Assembly: GCA_029204225.1 (NCBI GenBank)
Contig: CM055109.1
Coordinates: 38,328,632-38,392,631 of the forward strand
DNA from: Diphasiastrum complanatum
Lineage: Eukaryota; Streptophyta; Lycopodiopsida; Lycopodiales; Lycopodiaceae
DNA: 64,000 bases
Direction: 5' to 3'
The notes under the pieces: generated by a model
Seen by the model: only the letters and a program-made list of their open reading frames with translations
The model's database searches: none
Told to the model about the DNA's origin: nothing
Translations under genes and position numbers: made by a program
In this document: positions 21,115 through 31,847 of the stretch, one piece after another
Numbering within the stretch: position 1 is the stretch's first letter
Layout: each line of letters opens with the position of its first letter

Positions 21115-22380
21115 ATGTCTCAAGACTGTGCTGAATCTTCCAATCCGAGTCTTCCACGACTAGAACAAAGAATTCCACGTATCGATGCACCAAAGTACAA
21201 TGGAGAATCTGACCCAATTAGATTTCTCCAAGACTTTGATAATGCATGCCGTTTCTATGGAGATACCTCGAAAATCAAAAAGCTCCGACTATTCTCGTGG
21301 TACTCTATGGAACAGCCAAAGAGTGGTATTTCAACCTTGAAGCTCCTGATCTTGTTTCCTGGACTACTCTCAAGGACGCTCTCATCAAGCATCTCAAACC
21401 ATCCAAACTGACTCAGAGCCCATTCATCCAAATCACCCATATCAAGATGTGTCACGAAGAGTCGGTTCAAAACTACATTGAGCGTTTTAAATGTCTCAAA
21501 GTGGAATGTGTTGACAAAAATATCATTAAATGTATGGCCATCAAATTGTTCTTGGTTGGACTATCTAAAAACATCCGTTGTGAACTAAAACCAGTTGACC
21601 TAGTATGATCAACTTAAAGACGTAATGATTGATGCTATACGTGAAGAAGATGAAGGTTCTGAAGTTTCTGACTTTGACCATCGTGGAAAGAAATCTAAGA
21701 ATCTTGAACATCTTAACCAAACAAAATTTGGAAATGCTACCCAATCTTTTGAACTTCTGCAGCAAATGGAAACCTAGCAGAAAGCTCAATAAACTCATAT
21801 GGATAAACTCACTACTGATTTCCAAACCGCCATGAAAAATATTGCTGAAAAATCTTTTCGAACAAGAGAAAATGTCTAGTGTCCAATCTGCTCATAGCAT
21901 CACACTGCTGATGAGTGTCCTCAATTGCAAAATCATTTTCCATCAGCACCCAAACCCATGTATCGAGTATACCACCCCTACCCTCCACAATAGTCCATTC
22001 CACGACCAGGGGTATCCCAACTAAGACCAACTGCACCAAATCAGTACCAACCATGTCAACAATTTGTCGTCAACCAACCCACTCCACAACAAGTTGTCCA
22101 GTATCTTGATCCCAATACCATCGATCCAACAACATATTATGTGGAAGACGCTACTCAACCGATGTACACCATTGAGACCGTTTATTATACATTTGATCCT
22201 AATGCTCAAGCGGTTGATCCCAATGCCCAAACCTATGATCTGCCATGCATCAACTTCCAGCAATATGAGGATGTTTTATCTACGCAGGTAAACACCGTAG
22301 TATTTGTTGTCCCGATATACTCGCTTTCCTCCAGCTTGTCAAAATTGTGGCACTGAACACCATGTGAAGGACTATCCATA
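21115..22380 (+). pseudogene. GYP-F gag (gypsy)
   Basis: The ATG at 21115 leads into IDAPKYNGESDPIRFLQDF, a Retrotrans_gag start also found in GYP-G. After a frameshift near 21290, the capsid fold continues (GTAKEWYFNLEA, KHLKPSK, NYIERFKCLKVEC). Downstream, several short frames make a Pro/Gln/Thr-rich linker. A zinc knuckle lies near 22340 (CQNCGTEHHVKD), with its last Cys changed to Tyr. Gag would form the particle; this copy is broken by several shifts and stops. Confidence 0.85.
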
Positions 22381-22839
22381 TCGATCTAAACCAGCTGCTC
22401 CTGCCTGTTCTGTGCAATAGAAACATTGCCAGTCGAAACTCATCCAGCATGGGCCTCGTGCACAAACCCAACGCCAAGCCCCTACACTTGCACCCAACAA
22501 AACCCAAGTACATGCTATGCCTCCAAGCAAAGACTCAACACCTATTGTCTATCCTCACCCATCTGAAGAAATTCGACTGCATCATCAGTATCGCTAGCAA
22601 ATTTGCAATGCAGACCAACAATCTTTCGCCTCCCATAAAGTACCTCACAAGCCTTTTGAAACCAAAACCCATGAAGGCACTGAAGTGTGGGGGGGTCTAT
22701 TGCAAGCTAATGTGACTCTCCCTTTCCATGTTCTTTGGAAACATGTGGAAAAATGGAAACAATAAATCCAATCCACTGACACCACCACCCCTGATGAGTT
22801 GCCCAAAATGCCCTCACAAATCCACTCAGTGAAAGGGGC

Positions 22840-23190
22840 AATATCAAAATTTCAGCTACCCATCACCAATCTCGTGAAGTCCTAGCTATAATGGATGGTG
22901 GTTCAGGTGTCAACATCATTTTCACCTCCCTCATGGTAGAATGGAATCCGAGAGACAAACTCACCAAACCCACTTGTCAGCTTAGGATGGCTGATCAAAG
23001 TGTGGTCCGACTTGCCGGTTTCCTTCCACTAGTACTGATCAAACTAGGAGGCTTGAAGTTTTCTGTAGACCTAGTCATACTCGATATTCCTCGGAATGCA
23101 TATTCCTACGAGATACTACTTGGTCGCCATGGCTCACTGATGCAAGAGTCATTCATGAATGGAGAAAAGGTCGAGTCACCTTTGGAATAG
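22840..23190 (+). pseudogene. GYP-F aspartic protease
   Basis: The frame at 22891-23190 begins with the gypsy protease active-site motif MDGGSGVNII and continues with LRMADQSVVRLAG, FSVDLVILDIP and the terminal EILLGRHG. A stop separates it from gag. GYP-G has the equivalent DGGSDVNLIS at about 37040 on the other strand. Confidence 0.85.
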
Positions 23191-23559
23191 AGACAGCTCT
23201 GTCACCATCGATTCATTTGGAAAACTCAAACCCGCATGGTTTCACGATGAGGGATCCTCTACTACTAATTCAGTGTTTGAGTCATACCAGTCCACCCACA
23301 AAAAAGGTCATTATGTTGAATCCACTCATATCATAAACTAGAGTCACAGTTTAGCCACCATTGATTGTGTGAATGCCGATTCTTATGCCCAACATCAGGA
23401 TGATTGTACCTATACCTTCCCTGACCGATAATGAACAAATTCCTAATCTAGACACACCTATCATTAATATCAATTCTATTGATATTCTTCCACACAATGA
23501 TGAGTTACTAAATGTTGCATGGCTACCTACAAATGAATCAAAAGATTTTTTTGTAGCAG

Positions 23560-24310
23560 ATATAATATGATCCATATTGCTGAAGAAGATCAACACAAAA
23601 CCGCTTTTGCCACAAAATGGAGAACCTTCTGTTGGAAAGTCATGTCTTTTGGTCTCTGTACTACCCCTAGCACCTTCCAACATGTTATGCAAGTTGCCTT
23701 TTCTCAACAGATGGGTGACACCCTAGAAGTTTACTTGGATGATCTAGGTGCACATTCAGAAAAATCATGACATTTGTTTGTGCTTGAGAAATTTTTTTAT
23801 CCAATGTCAACGATTTGGCATTTCCCTGAACCCTGAAAAATGCCAGATCTAGATAACACACGATATTGTGTTAGGCCATATCATTTCAAAAAATGGCATC
23901 GCAACTGACCCAGAAAATATCCTCATCATTCAAAATCTACCGGAACCATGTACCATCTGTGAAGTGTATTCTTTCCTTGGCCATGTCAACTACTATCAGT
24001 GCTTTATTTTCAACTTTGATAATAAAGCACGATTAACCTGGAAAGTAGTTGTTGTCCCCAAATGGATTGATGAACAACGCGTCACATTCAGTCAACTCAA
24101 AGAAGCCCTTACCAATGCACCTATCCTCCGGGCTCCTGATTACTCCAAAGAATTCCATGTGCATACCGATGCATCCAACTATGCCATTGGAGCAGTGCTC
24201 ACCCAACCAGGAGAATTCAAAAAGGATTATCCCATCTGATTTCTCAGCAGACAATTGATACTTGTTGAAGTCAATTATATTATGTTGGACATTAGTCTCA
24301 AAACACTCAA
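23560..24310 (+). pseudogene. GYP-F reverse transcriptase and RNase H
   Basis: The RT N-terminus is absent. The palm is present at 23567-23770 with HKTAFATKWRTFCWKVMSF, STFQHVM and the catalytic VYLDDL. After a stop, 23868-24239 gives the thumb (GHIISKNGIATDP, YSFLGHVNYYQCF) and RNase H start (VHTDASNYAIGAVL). RNase H breaks off after SRQLILVEVNY, around 24310, where integrase sequence begins abruptly. So there are two internal deletions plus point stops. Confidence 0.88.
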
Positions 24311-24316
24311 TCACTA

Positions 24317-25117
24317 TATATCGTAGTAGCCATAGACTACTGTACCAACTGGGCTAAAGTAAGAGTTGTTCACAATGCTGATGCTCGTTCTACTGCAAAG
24401 TTTCTCTATGAATAGGTTATCGTTCATTTCGGATGTCCTCTAGAACTTATCAGTGATAGGATACACATTTTCTTAACTCTGTCATAGCATATCTACTTTT
24501 CAAATTTTTTGTGGTGCATCGCAAAAGTTTCCCATGTTATCCACGATGAAATGGCCAGGTGGAATCCACAAACAAAATCTTATGTGACGTTCTCACCAAA
24601 ACCGTCGAATCCAGCCGATTCGATTGGGAACTAGAACTTCATGCTGCTCTATGGGCCTACTGCACTACCCCAAAGCGAGCCACAAGCTTAACCCCTTTTC
24701 AGCTAGTATATGGCCAAGAAGCCTTTATGCTTGTAGAATTCCATATTCCATTTCTTCGAGTAGCTATAATCTTGAGTTAGATAATCGACAGATCTTAGCA
24801 AATAGGGTATTTCATCTGGAACAACTATCTGAGACACGTCGGATCAGCATCCATGCTCAACAAGTGCACAAAAAACATGGCATGATCAATCCATAAAACT
24901 CAAAGAGTTTCAAGTCGAAGATAAGGTTCTGCTATACCAAGCCAAAGCTTTTAAAGAAAAACTCAAATTTTTTGGCCAAGGACTTTATGTCATTCAAAAG
25001 ATATTTGCCTCCAGATATGTCCAACTCCAAATCCTACAAGGCGATCTTTTAGACATTGTGGTCAATGGGAGCAGACTGAGAAAGTACAATGAGCCCTATT
25101 TTTATCTTGATTTGTAT
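24317..25117 (+). pseudogene. GYP-F integrase
   Basis: Begins mid-domain with VVAIDYCTNWAK and ADARSTAKFLYE, then HFGCPLELISD (second catalytic Asp) and GQVESTNKIL (catalytic Glu). The zinc-binding HHCC domain and first Asp are deleted. Downstream frames give CTTPKRATSLTPFQLVYG and a C-terminal region (VEDKVLLYQAKAFKEKLKFFG) ending near 25117. It is closest to the integrase of GYP-M at 62.6-63.4 kb. Confidence 0.87.
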
Positions 25118-25793
25118 TAGTTGCTTTATTTCCTAAATTTTGTTCTTTATTTTTGTTTATTGTCAGCTTGCCATTTCAACAATTTTTTGCTCTGTTTTCT
25201 TGTTTCAGAACATCAAGATATCATCAGATCAGGCATACAATCAATCTTTTTCTTTGAAAACCACAAGAATCATTCTTTTTAGAAAATTTGTCTCACAACC
25301 ACATTAGATAGAATTTTCCCAACACTTTTTTAGTATGCAAGATTTATTTTTGACCTCCACGAATTCTGTCTCAGAGAAAAAATTTCCAAAAATAGAAAAA
25401 ATTAGTTTTTTGCATCAGATCCTCAATGACAAAATTTGTAGATAATTTGTTGCGGCTCAAAATGGTCTCCATGATTTCGCTGTCATCTCCGCAAATTTTT
25501 GATCAGTCAAAATTTTCTACTGTCAGCCATCTTTGTCATGTTTGTACAAAAACATCACTTATAGGACTTTGTCGACCCTCAAAACAGTGTCTCAAAATTC
25601 GCGAACCTCATTAGAAAATCGTGGACACTGAGAACAATTTCTGGGTGAATTTGCGAATTCCTGTCAAAAAAAGTCTATATATAGGCCTCACCCATCCTCT
25701 CCATGAATTCATTCTAGATTCATGTTCCCAAGTTCATGCTCAAATTTTTCAGAATTTTCAAAACTTCCAGACCAATCTAGAATCACTGTTATC
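25118..25793 (+). other. GYP-F spacer between pol and downstream ORF
   Basis: No convincing frame is seen. Segments with CCACGAATTC and CGCAAATTTTTG resemble the GYP-F leader. It probably includes untranslated sequence or splice signals for the downstream ORF, but none can be named. Confidence 0.4.
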
Positions 25794-26525
25794 ATGGCTT
25801 CCCGAAATCCCTCACTCTTTACGCATCCCCATAAGCTCCCCAAGCCTTACATGGGTGACTTATTTTTACCAGAAGTCAAGGATCATTCTGAGACAATGTG
25901 ATTAGCCAATGACATTTTCATCTGTCTTGGCTTTAATCTACTGCATCTTCTTGAACAACAACATGAGAGTCTGATTCGTGCTGCCTACTCTTCCTACTCA
26001 GATGAATTCCACTCATTTCACATTCCTTCTAAGGATGGCAGTTACGTCACTATTGATATCACACCCGCTAGGATTCAACTAACTGGATTTCCAAATTCTG
26101 GCGAGTCAATCCATGGCAAGGGCACTAGCTATGACCAGAACTACTTCAAGAAGTTCTTGTTCGATGACGACAAAACCATCGCTCACACCCACGATGGCGT
26201 CGCCACGACACTCATTCAAGATCCCAAGCTACGAGCCGCGACATAAATTCTTTTGATCCTGACTGAGGCACACATAGTCCGCATGGATCGCATTCCACCA
26301 AGCGACCTCTTTGCATTGACCATGCTGCTGAACGACCCCACTCACACCTTTAAGTGGGTAGAAAAGATCGCTGAAAAACTCTGCTTGTCCCTCAAACAAC
26401 ATAAGGTTGCCACTTATCTTCTGTTGATGATAGTCCAACAACACATGGGACGCAAGACAACTGTCGCTCTCAAGGACCTAGAGACATTGTTCCTAGCACC
26501 AAAAGGCGAGCCAGCCCACAAGTAG
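25794..26525 (+). pseudogene. GYP-F extra ORF downstream of pol, first part
   Basis: The ATG at 25794 starts MASRNPSLFTHPHKLP. The frame runs 244 codons with only two internal stops (near 25900 and 26244), then a stop pair at 26523-26528. Recognisable stretches are FHIPSKDGSYVTIDITPAR, RIPPSDLFALTMLL and LKQHKVATYLLL. It matches no gag, pol or envelope motif I know. Plant Tat and Athila gypsy elements are known to carry extra ORFs between pol and the 3' LTR, often of unknown function, and this fits that position. COP-D interrupts it at 26551 and it resumes at 31848. Confidence 0.65.
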
Positions 26526-26550
26526 TAATTACCACACCGACACCACCCTT

Positions 26551-27363
26551 TAGCTTGGTAGAGGCCAAAAATCTTGTATATAGATAAACACACATGTGTG
26601 GAGCCTGTTCCCACGTGTGAAACTAGTGTACTTGTCATGTACCATAATCATATATGTTGTACATATGATTTAATTCAAGTTCTAGTTGCTAAAATGGCCA
26701 AAAACTAGTTTTCTAGACATATGACACATGGCATCAATCTATTGATTGCATGAGCCACATCCTTTGTTAGGTGTCATATCCCATGTGTAGAGGACAGCTC
26801 ACACGTTTGGAATAAGCTGAAGTAGGCGAATTTTGACTTCTAGAAGATTTCCAAGTAGATCTCCATATAGAAGGAAAATGGACCAAAAGTGCTCAAAATA
26901 GAAGGTTTTGTCCAAGTGTCAGTTTTGCATGACGAATCATCATATGACAAAGCACCTTCACATATGTGGGATCAGAGGAATGATCAGTACCACGATCTCC
27001 CACTTATTGTATATAGAGAGCCACATTTGGCCATAATCATTGTGAGACACCAATCTTGGTTTTGGAAGCAATTTTGAGTGATTCTCTCCATTTGTCTACA
27101 TTTGTTTTGATTGTTTTGAGGTTCTATCAATGTGTACTTGATTTTCAGGTTGGAGTCCGTACTCAGACAATGTTTCACACGTGTGAAACCAAAAAGTACA
27201 CCTACCTTCAATTAATGATTGTTCTTGTTAGGATTTTGTGTCTAGAATTGATCTAGATTGATCTTAATCTCAAGTAGATTGATAGATCAAGTAATCTGAC
27301 AACCAATCCCTCTTGAGGATCATATTAGGATCCACTCTTGGTCCTTTTTGTACTTTTTGCACA
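26551..27363 (+). repeat. COP-D 5' LTR (first ~20 bp missing)
   Basis: Matches 31015-31847 but starts at AGCTTGGTAGAGG instead of TGTGAAAAATGC, so the outer ~20 bp are lost. It ends TTTTTGCACA before the primer site. It carries many CACATGTG/CACGTGTG palindromes. The missing tip explains why no target duplication can be matched to the right flank (AGAAA at 31848). Confidence 0.92.
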
Positions 27364-27376
27364 TGGTATCAGAGCC
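27364..27376 (+). promoter_or_regulatory. COP-D primer-binding site (tRNA-iMet)
   Basis: TGGTATCAGAGCC directly follows the 5' LTR and is complementary to initiator tRNA-Met, as in COP-B. Confidence 0.92.
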
Positions 27377-28922
27377 AAGTACAAGAGATTTTATTGAAAT
27401 TGATAGGGTTGATCAAAATCAAGCCAAAATTAGCAGGTTTTAGGAAACTAGTCAAATTTTCGGTAACGAGTTGGATTTGATAGATATTCTCAAAATTTTT
27501 GGACCAGAATTTGTTGTCGGCTGTAAGAACCCTTTTCACATGTGTGAGGCCATACAGCTCCGGTTTTGGCTGAGATATTTCAAGAATTTGTACAATTTGA
27601 CTCACACACCCAATTTGCGTAATTCTTAGTGCAAAATCAAGCATTTCTATAGTGAATCTAATCCCTTAATTAGTTCTTGGATTAGATCAGCCAAAAAATT
27701 AAAATTGAAGCTTGAATTAGGTGCATTAATTGATCATCTCTGATTTTTTGAGTGCATGTTGAAGTTGAGAGTGATTTTGCCAAAAATCATAGATTAAGGA
27801 GTGATATGCAAGGTGAGAGGATGAAATCCATTGTACCATCACTCTAGATTTGTTCAAGAGTGATAGGGTCAAGTTTAGAAGCATCAATTTGCTAGAAAAC
27901 ATCCTTGGATCTATCCTCCAAGTGAAACCTTTGAGAGTTTCTAGTGCATATAGAGCATCTATGCAAATTGTAGAATTTGACATAGATTGGCTTAAATTGA
28001 GAGTTCTAGAAAAGAGATTGAGATCCAAGCCACATTGTTCAACCCTACTCAATTTGTTTGAGTGATTGTAAGGTTTGAAAAGAGTCATTAAGGTGTCTAT
28101 GACAAATGTGTAGAGAGAGATCCAATTTTCTAAGAGTTCCTTCCTTTGTAGAGGGCAAGATCTAGAAGCTCATTTTGTGTTGTTATTGATGGAGAGTTTG
28201 TCTCTTCCTAAGTGATCAAATCTTTCTAAGTGGCATTAGATCTTTGAAGCACAATATCTTAGTGAGAAAAATCACAACTTTTGATTTTGTATTTCATTCC
28301 AAGTCTTAAAATGTAGAGTAATTGGTGGAATCCAATAGGAGTGATTGAATTCAATTTGTTGAGCAAAAATTGACATAGTACAAATTAGTTCTATTCAACT
28401 TTCTTTGTGAGAGTGTGAGGGTCAATTTGTGATCCCATTTGATGTCTATAATGAGGAGGAGTTCATATTTGAGTATTCATGCATGGTTGAAATCTTTGTG
28501 AATCTCTTGTTGTCTAATTTTTAAGCTTTGTGAAAAATTGGTGGTATAGTTTGTTTTCAATTAAAATCAAATTCATTCTAAATCTCAAGAGTGAGTCCAA
28601 AAGAAGTGATTAAGTTTGATTTTCAGGTGTTTGAAACAAAACCCATCTTTTGTTCAAGAATCTCAAGTGTTGAGAGAACTAGTCAAGTGAAAAGAAAAAT
28701 CTAGGTGTCAAATCTTTTCATATCCATTTGAACTTTCAAAAGAAAGAGTCATTGGTATTTGATGAGTCCAATAGGAGATTGGATCTGATTTCTTTAGTGA
28801 TTTGATTCAAAGATTGTGTGCTTTTGTCTTAGTGATCAAAGCAAAGTTTCCAAGTGACTAGTCATTATTGTGAAGATTGATTCTTAGGTTTGTGAGCTAG
28901 ATCTTTTGTAGATCCTTCTAGA
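27377..28922 (+). other. COP-D leader
   Basis: About 1.5 kb without a convincing frame, unusually long for a copia leader. It has one further CACATGTG palindrome near 27538. Repeated GTGATTGAATTC/GTGATT phrases occur, but no clear tandem unit. Confidence 0.5.
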
Positions 28923-29460
28923 TTGTTGAAGATGTTCAAATCTAGTCTCTTGAAAGTCACAAATTACATTTGTAGAATCGTATCACAGGTTTTTATTCAC
29001 ATGGCATCAATAGGTGGCATCCTATTGAAGGAAAGAAAGGATCCTAAGTGCAACCTCTGTGGCAAGGAAGGATATTTTTCCTCGAGATGCTACAAACAGA
29101 AGACCAATCCATCCAAGAAAAACCAAAGCAAGGGGGCCGAGGAGAAGGATGGAGCTTCAAGTTCGAAATGCAAATACAAGAAGGAAAAGTCCAAGGAGAG
29201 GTGTTTCCTTTGTGGAAAGGTGAATGAGGCTTGGAGTCTCACAAGGACTTGCAAGATTTGTCTTCAAGAGTCCATCACAACACATGTCAAATCTTTTGAA
29301 ATTTTCATTTGGAAGTGCATTGTTTGGTCAAGATGCAAAGATAGATGTCACTTTCATAAAAGTAACTTGGATTTATTTTATGTCCTTGGAAAGTATTTTG
29401 CTTGGAACTTTAGATAAGTTCAAACTTATTGTTATGATCCAAGAGAAAAATCAAGAATAA
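28923..29460 (+). pseudogene. COP-D gag fragment with two zinc knuckles
   Basis: The frame 28923-29417 has ERKDPKCNLCGKEGYF then SSRC, a CCHC knuckle whose His is Tyr. A Lys/Ser/Glu-rich linker follows, then a second knuckle start CFLCGKVNEAWS that degenerates. An overlapping frame (29224-29460) continues with GQDAKIDVTFIKV, resembling the region just before a copia protease, but no DSG motif is present. Capsid sequence upstream is not recognisable. The basic linker between two knuckles suggests RNA binding. Confidence 0.6.
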
Positions 29461-29503
29461 GGAGCAACAATCACAAAATGAAAATAGTTTCATTAATGCT
29501 ATC

Positions 29504-30148
29504 ATGTCAACTTATGAAGAACCATTTTGCTTTGAAGAGATTTTTGTATCTCAAAGGTGGATTAAGGCAATACTAGTTGAGTGTGATGTCTTAAAAGATA
29601 GCAAAATATGTTTTCCTTGTAAGCTTACATTAGTTATAAAGTCAAGGAAATTGAAATTTCTTCATAATGTAGGATCTTTTGGTTTCAATAAGATCATGAA
29701 TGATATGTTCATTCATAAAGATGAAAATTGTAAGTTTTCAATCTTAAAGGCAAGTTGTAAACTTCTTATGAGAATAAGTGAAGCATCCAAAGTGGACACT
29801 TATATCCATAAGCAAGTAGTTAGCCTTATTGAGATGGAAATACCTTTTGATTTCAATATTGGAAAAATCATGCCAAGTTGTGGTGATTTTTGGACTTATG
29901 TTTCTAGCATAAGTAATCTTGATAATCATAGGAAGTGCATATTGAATGGTCATACTTGTTGTGATCATTATGAGACATGGAGGTCTCAGATTTTCATCAA
30001 AAAGGAGGACCATGAAGGGGATCTTAAGGAGTCATCTCAAGGTTCAAATGTGCCAAGGATTGAGGAGGAGAATCCTTCTCGAGGTTCAAGTGTGCCAAGG
30101 ATTGAGGAGGAGAGTCCTTCTCAAATTGTGATTCCAAAAAGAAACTGA
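29504..30148 (+). CDS. COP-D ORF 1, unknown protein with domain repeat
   Basis: Open for 214 codons. The start (PFCFEEIFVSQRWIKAILVE) vaguely resembles the segment before copia RT (EPxxFEEA..WIKAM). The middle has NCKFSILKASCKLLMRISEA and DTYIHKQVVSLIEMEIPF. The end has a short internal repeat (VPRIEEENPSRGS, VPRIEEESPSQ). The same two blocks recur in ORF 2 at 30155-30607, so a region was duplicated in tandem. No catalytic motif was seen. It may be derived from a decayed pol linker or be a new element-specific protein; I cannot tell. Confidence 0.5.
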   Translation: MSTYEEPFCFEEIFVSQRWIKAILVECDVLKDSKICFPCKLTLVIKSRKLKFLHNVGSFGFNKIMNDMFIHKDENCKFSILKASCKLLMRISEASKVDTYIHKQVVSLIEMEIPFDFNIGKIMPSCGDFWTYVSSISNLDNHRKCILNGHTCCDHYETWRSQIFIKKEDHEGDLKESSQGSNVPRIEEENPSRGSSVPRIEEESPSQIVIPKRN

Positions 30149-30154
30149 AGCAAT

Positions 30155-30607
30155 ATGGTTGAGTCCATGTGGCTCACATTTCAAGGGAAAGAGGAGCATA
30201 TCTCATGTGGTATACATCACATACTTACTTCTCTTATGTCATTTGATAAATCAATTTGCTTTAGTGAGATCATTGCATCTCAAAATTGGAGTAAAGCCAT
30301 ACTAGTTGAGTATGAAGTCTCTCTTGAGAACATAGATGATGTTCTTAAAAGGCTGAAATTGATTTTAAATCAATTAGAAAGCAAATGGTTATTTCATCAA
30401 ATGTATGTTCTTGAGTCATGCAAGAGCAAAAGTGATTTGTTCACTCATAGTTTGAAAATTTGTATTGAGGCAAACTGTAAACTCTTTATGAGAGTAAGTG
30501 AATCATCTTCTAAAGACACTTATCTCCATAATGAAGTATTTAGCCTCATTGGATCTGAGATTAGCATGGTAAACAAGCATGAAGATATGATGCAAACACT
30601 TTGTTAA
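30155..30607 (+). CDS. COP-D ORF 2, related to ORF 1
   Basis: 150 codons, starting 7 bases after ORF 1 ends. It holds ICFSEIIASQNWSKAILVEYE and ANCKLFMRVSESSSKDTYLHNEVFSL split over two blocks; both parallel ORF 1 in order and spacing. An extra segment (LENIDDVLKRLKLILNQLES) looks like an amphipathic helix. The start (VESMWLTFQGKEEHIS) recalls the linker before copia RT. Similarity to ORF 1 is about one third to one half by eye, so the duplication is old. Confidence 0.45.
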   Translation: MVESMWLTFQGKEEHISCGIHHILTSLMSFDKSICFSEIIASQNWSKAILVEYEVSLENIDDVLKRLKLILNQLESKWLFHQMYVLESCKSKSDLFTHSLKICIEANCKLFMRVSESSSKDTYLHNEVFSLIGSEISMVNKHEDMMQTLC

Positions 30608-30613
30608 TATAGC

Positions 30614-30874
30614 ATGCATACTCTTGCCAATTTGGATGAGTCTAATTCTCTAGATCATGGTAACATGATGTTAGATCTTTGTGATCCTAATAAATCAAGA
30701 AGAAATCTTTATTTTCTCATGAAGGATCATGCACATGAAGAAGGAGCAAGCCTCAAGGTCAAGCATCTACATGAAAATTGGAAGGAATCAATTTTGGAGG
30801 TGCTAGGATGGTGCAAAGCTCTCAAGCTCATCAAAGATGTCAACATCAAAGAAGCACTATCATGGGTATGGTGA
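30614..30874 (+). CDS. COP-D ORF 3, short unknown frame
   Basis: 86 codons in phase with ORF 2 beyond one stop (MHTLANLDESNSLDHGN, then DPNKSRRNLYFLMKDH and LGWCKALKLIKDVNIKEAL). It is not recognised. It could be the C-terminal part of ORF 2 cut off by a stop. It ends about 130 bp before the polypurine tract. Confidence 0.35.
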   Translation: MHTLANLDESNSLDHGNMMLDLCDPNKSRRNLYFLMKDHAHEEGASLKVKHLHENWKESILEVLGWCKALKLIKDVNIKEALSWVW

Positions 30875-31004
30875 TTTCAGATCAACATCAAGCTCATTGG
30901 CTAATCTTCACACCTTTTGACCCAGCAAAAACCAATTCAGCCCATGGAGTCAAGTTCAAGATCATCATGTTTTCCATCAAGCTAGATTTACCAAGCTAGA
31001 TTTT

Positions 31005-31014
31005 TGAGGAGGAG
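31005..31014 (+). promoter_or_regulatory. COP-D polypurine tract
   Basis: A GAGGAGGAG tract directly precedes the 3' LTR start TGTGAAAAATGC. Confidence 0.82.
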
Positions 31015-31847
31015 TGTGAAAAATGCAAAAATAAGCTTGGTAGAGGCCAAAAATCTTGTATATAGATAAACACACATGTGTGGAGCCTGTTCCCATGTGT
31101 GAAACTAGTATACTTGTCATGTACCATAATCATATATGTTGTACATATGATTTAATTCAAGTTCTAGTGGCTAAAATGGCCAAAAACTAATTTTCTAGAC
31201 ATATGACACATGGCATCAATCTATTGATTGCATGAGCCACATCCTTTGGTTAGGTGTCATATCCCATGTGTAGAGGACATATCACATGTGTGGAATAAGC
31301 TGAAGTAGGCAAATTTTGACTTCTAGAAGATTTTCCAAGTAGATCTCCATATAGAAGGAAAATGGACCAAAAGTGCTCAAAATAGAAGGTTTTGTCCAAG
31401 TGTCAATTTTGCATGATGAATCATTATATGACAAAGCACCTTCACACATGTGGGATCAGAGGGATGATTAGTACCACGAGCTCCCACTTATTGTATATAT
31501 AGAGCCACATTTGGCCATAATCATTGTGAGACACCAATCTTGGTTTTGAAATCAATTTTGAGTGATTCTCTCCAGTTGTCTACATTTGTTTTGATTGTTT
31601 TGAGGTTCTAGCAATGTGTATTTGATTTTCAGGTTGAAGTTCGTACTCAAATAGTGTTTCACATGTGTGAAACCAGAAAGTACACCTACCTTCAATTAAT
31701 GATTGTTCTTGTTAGGATTTTGTGTCTAGAATTGATCTAGATTGATCTTTATCTCAAGTAGATTGGTAGATCAAGTAATCTGACAACCAATCCCTCTTGA
31801 GGATCAGATTAGGATCCACTCTTGGTCCTTTTTGTACTTTTTGCACA
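31015..31847 (+). repeat. COP-D 3' LTR, complete
   Basis: 833 bp from TGTGAAAAATGCAAAAAT to TTTTTGCACA. It differs from the 5' LTR at scattered positions (several percent by eye), so the insertion is not recent. GYP-F coding resumes at 31848. Confidence 0.93.

Larger units (their letters stand above)
26551..31847 (+). mobile_element. COP-D, two-LTR element without RT, inserted in GYP-F
   Basis: Complete layout: 5' LTR, tRNA-iMet primer site, a long leader, zinc-knuckle gag fragment, ORFs of unclear identity, polypurine tract, 3' LTR. Interior length is about 3.65 kb. No protease, integrase or RT motif (YVDD, DSGA, GGE) was found, so it must have moved with enzymes from another copia element. 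It splits the GYP-F downstream ORF, which continues on both sides, so it is younger than GYP-F. A truncated relative lies at 15913-16694. Confidence 0.88.

Noticed and set aside
25794-26525. Envelope-like protein for GYP-F
   Set aside because: No signal peptide, membrane segment or glycosylation-rich ectodomain is visible.
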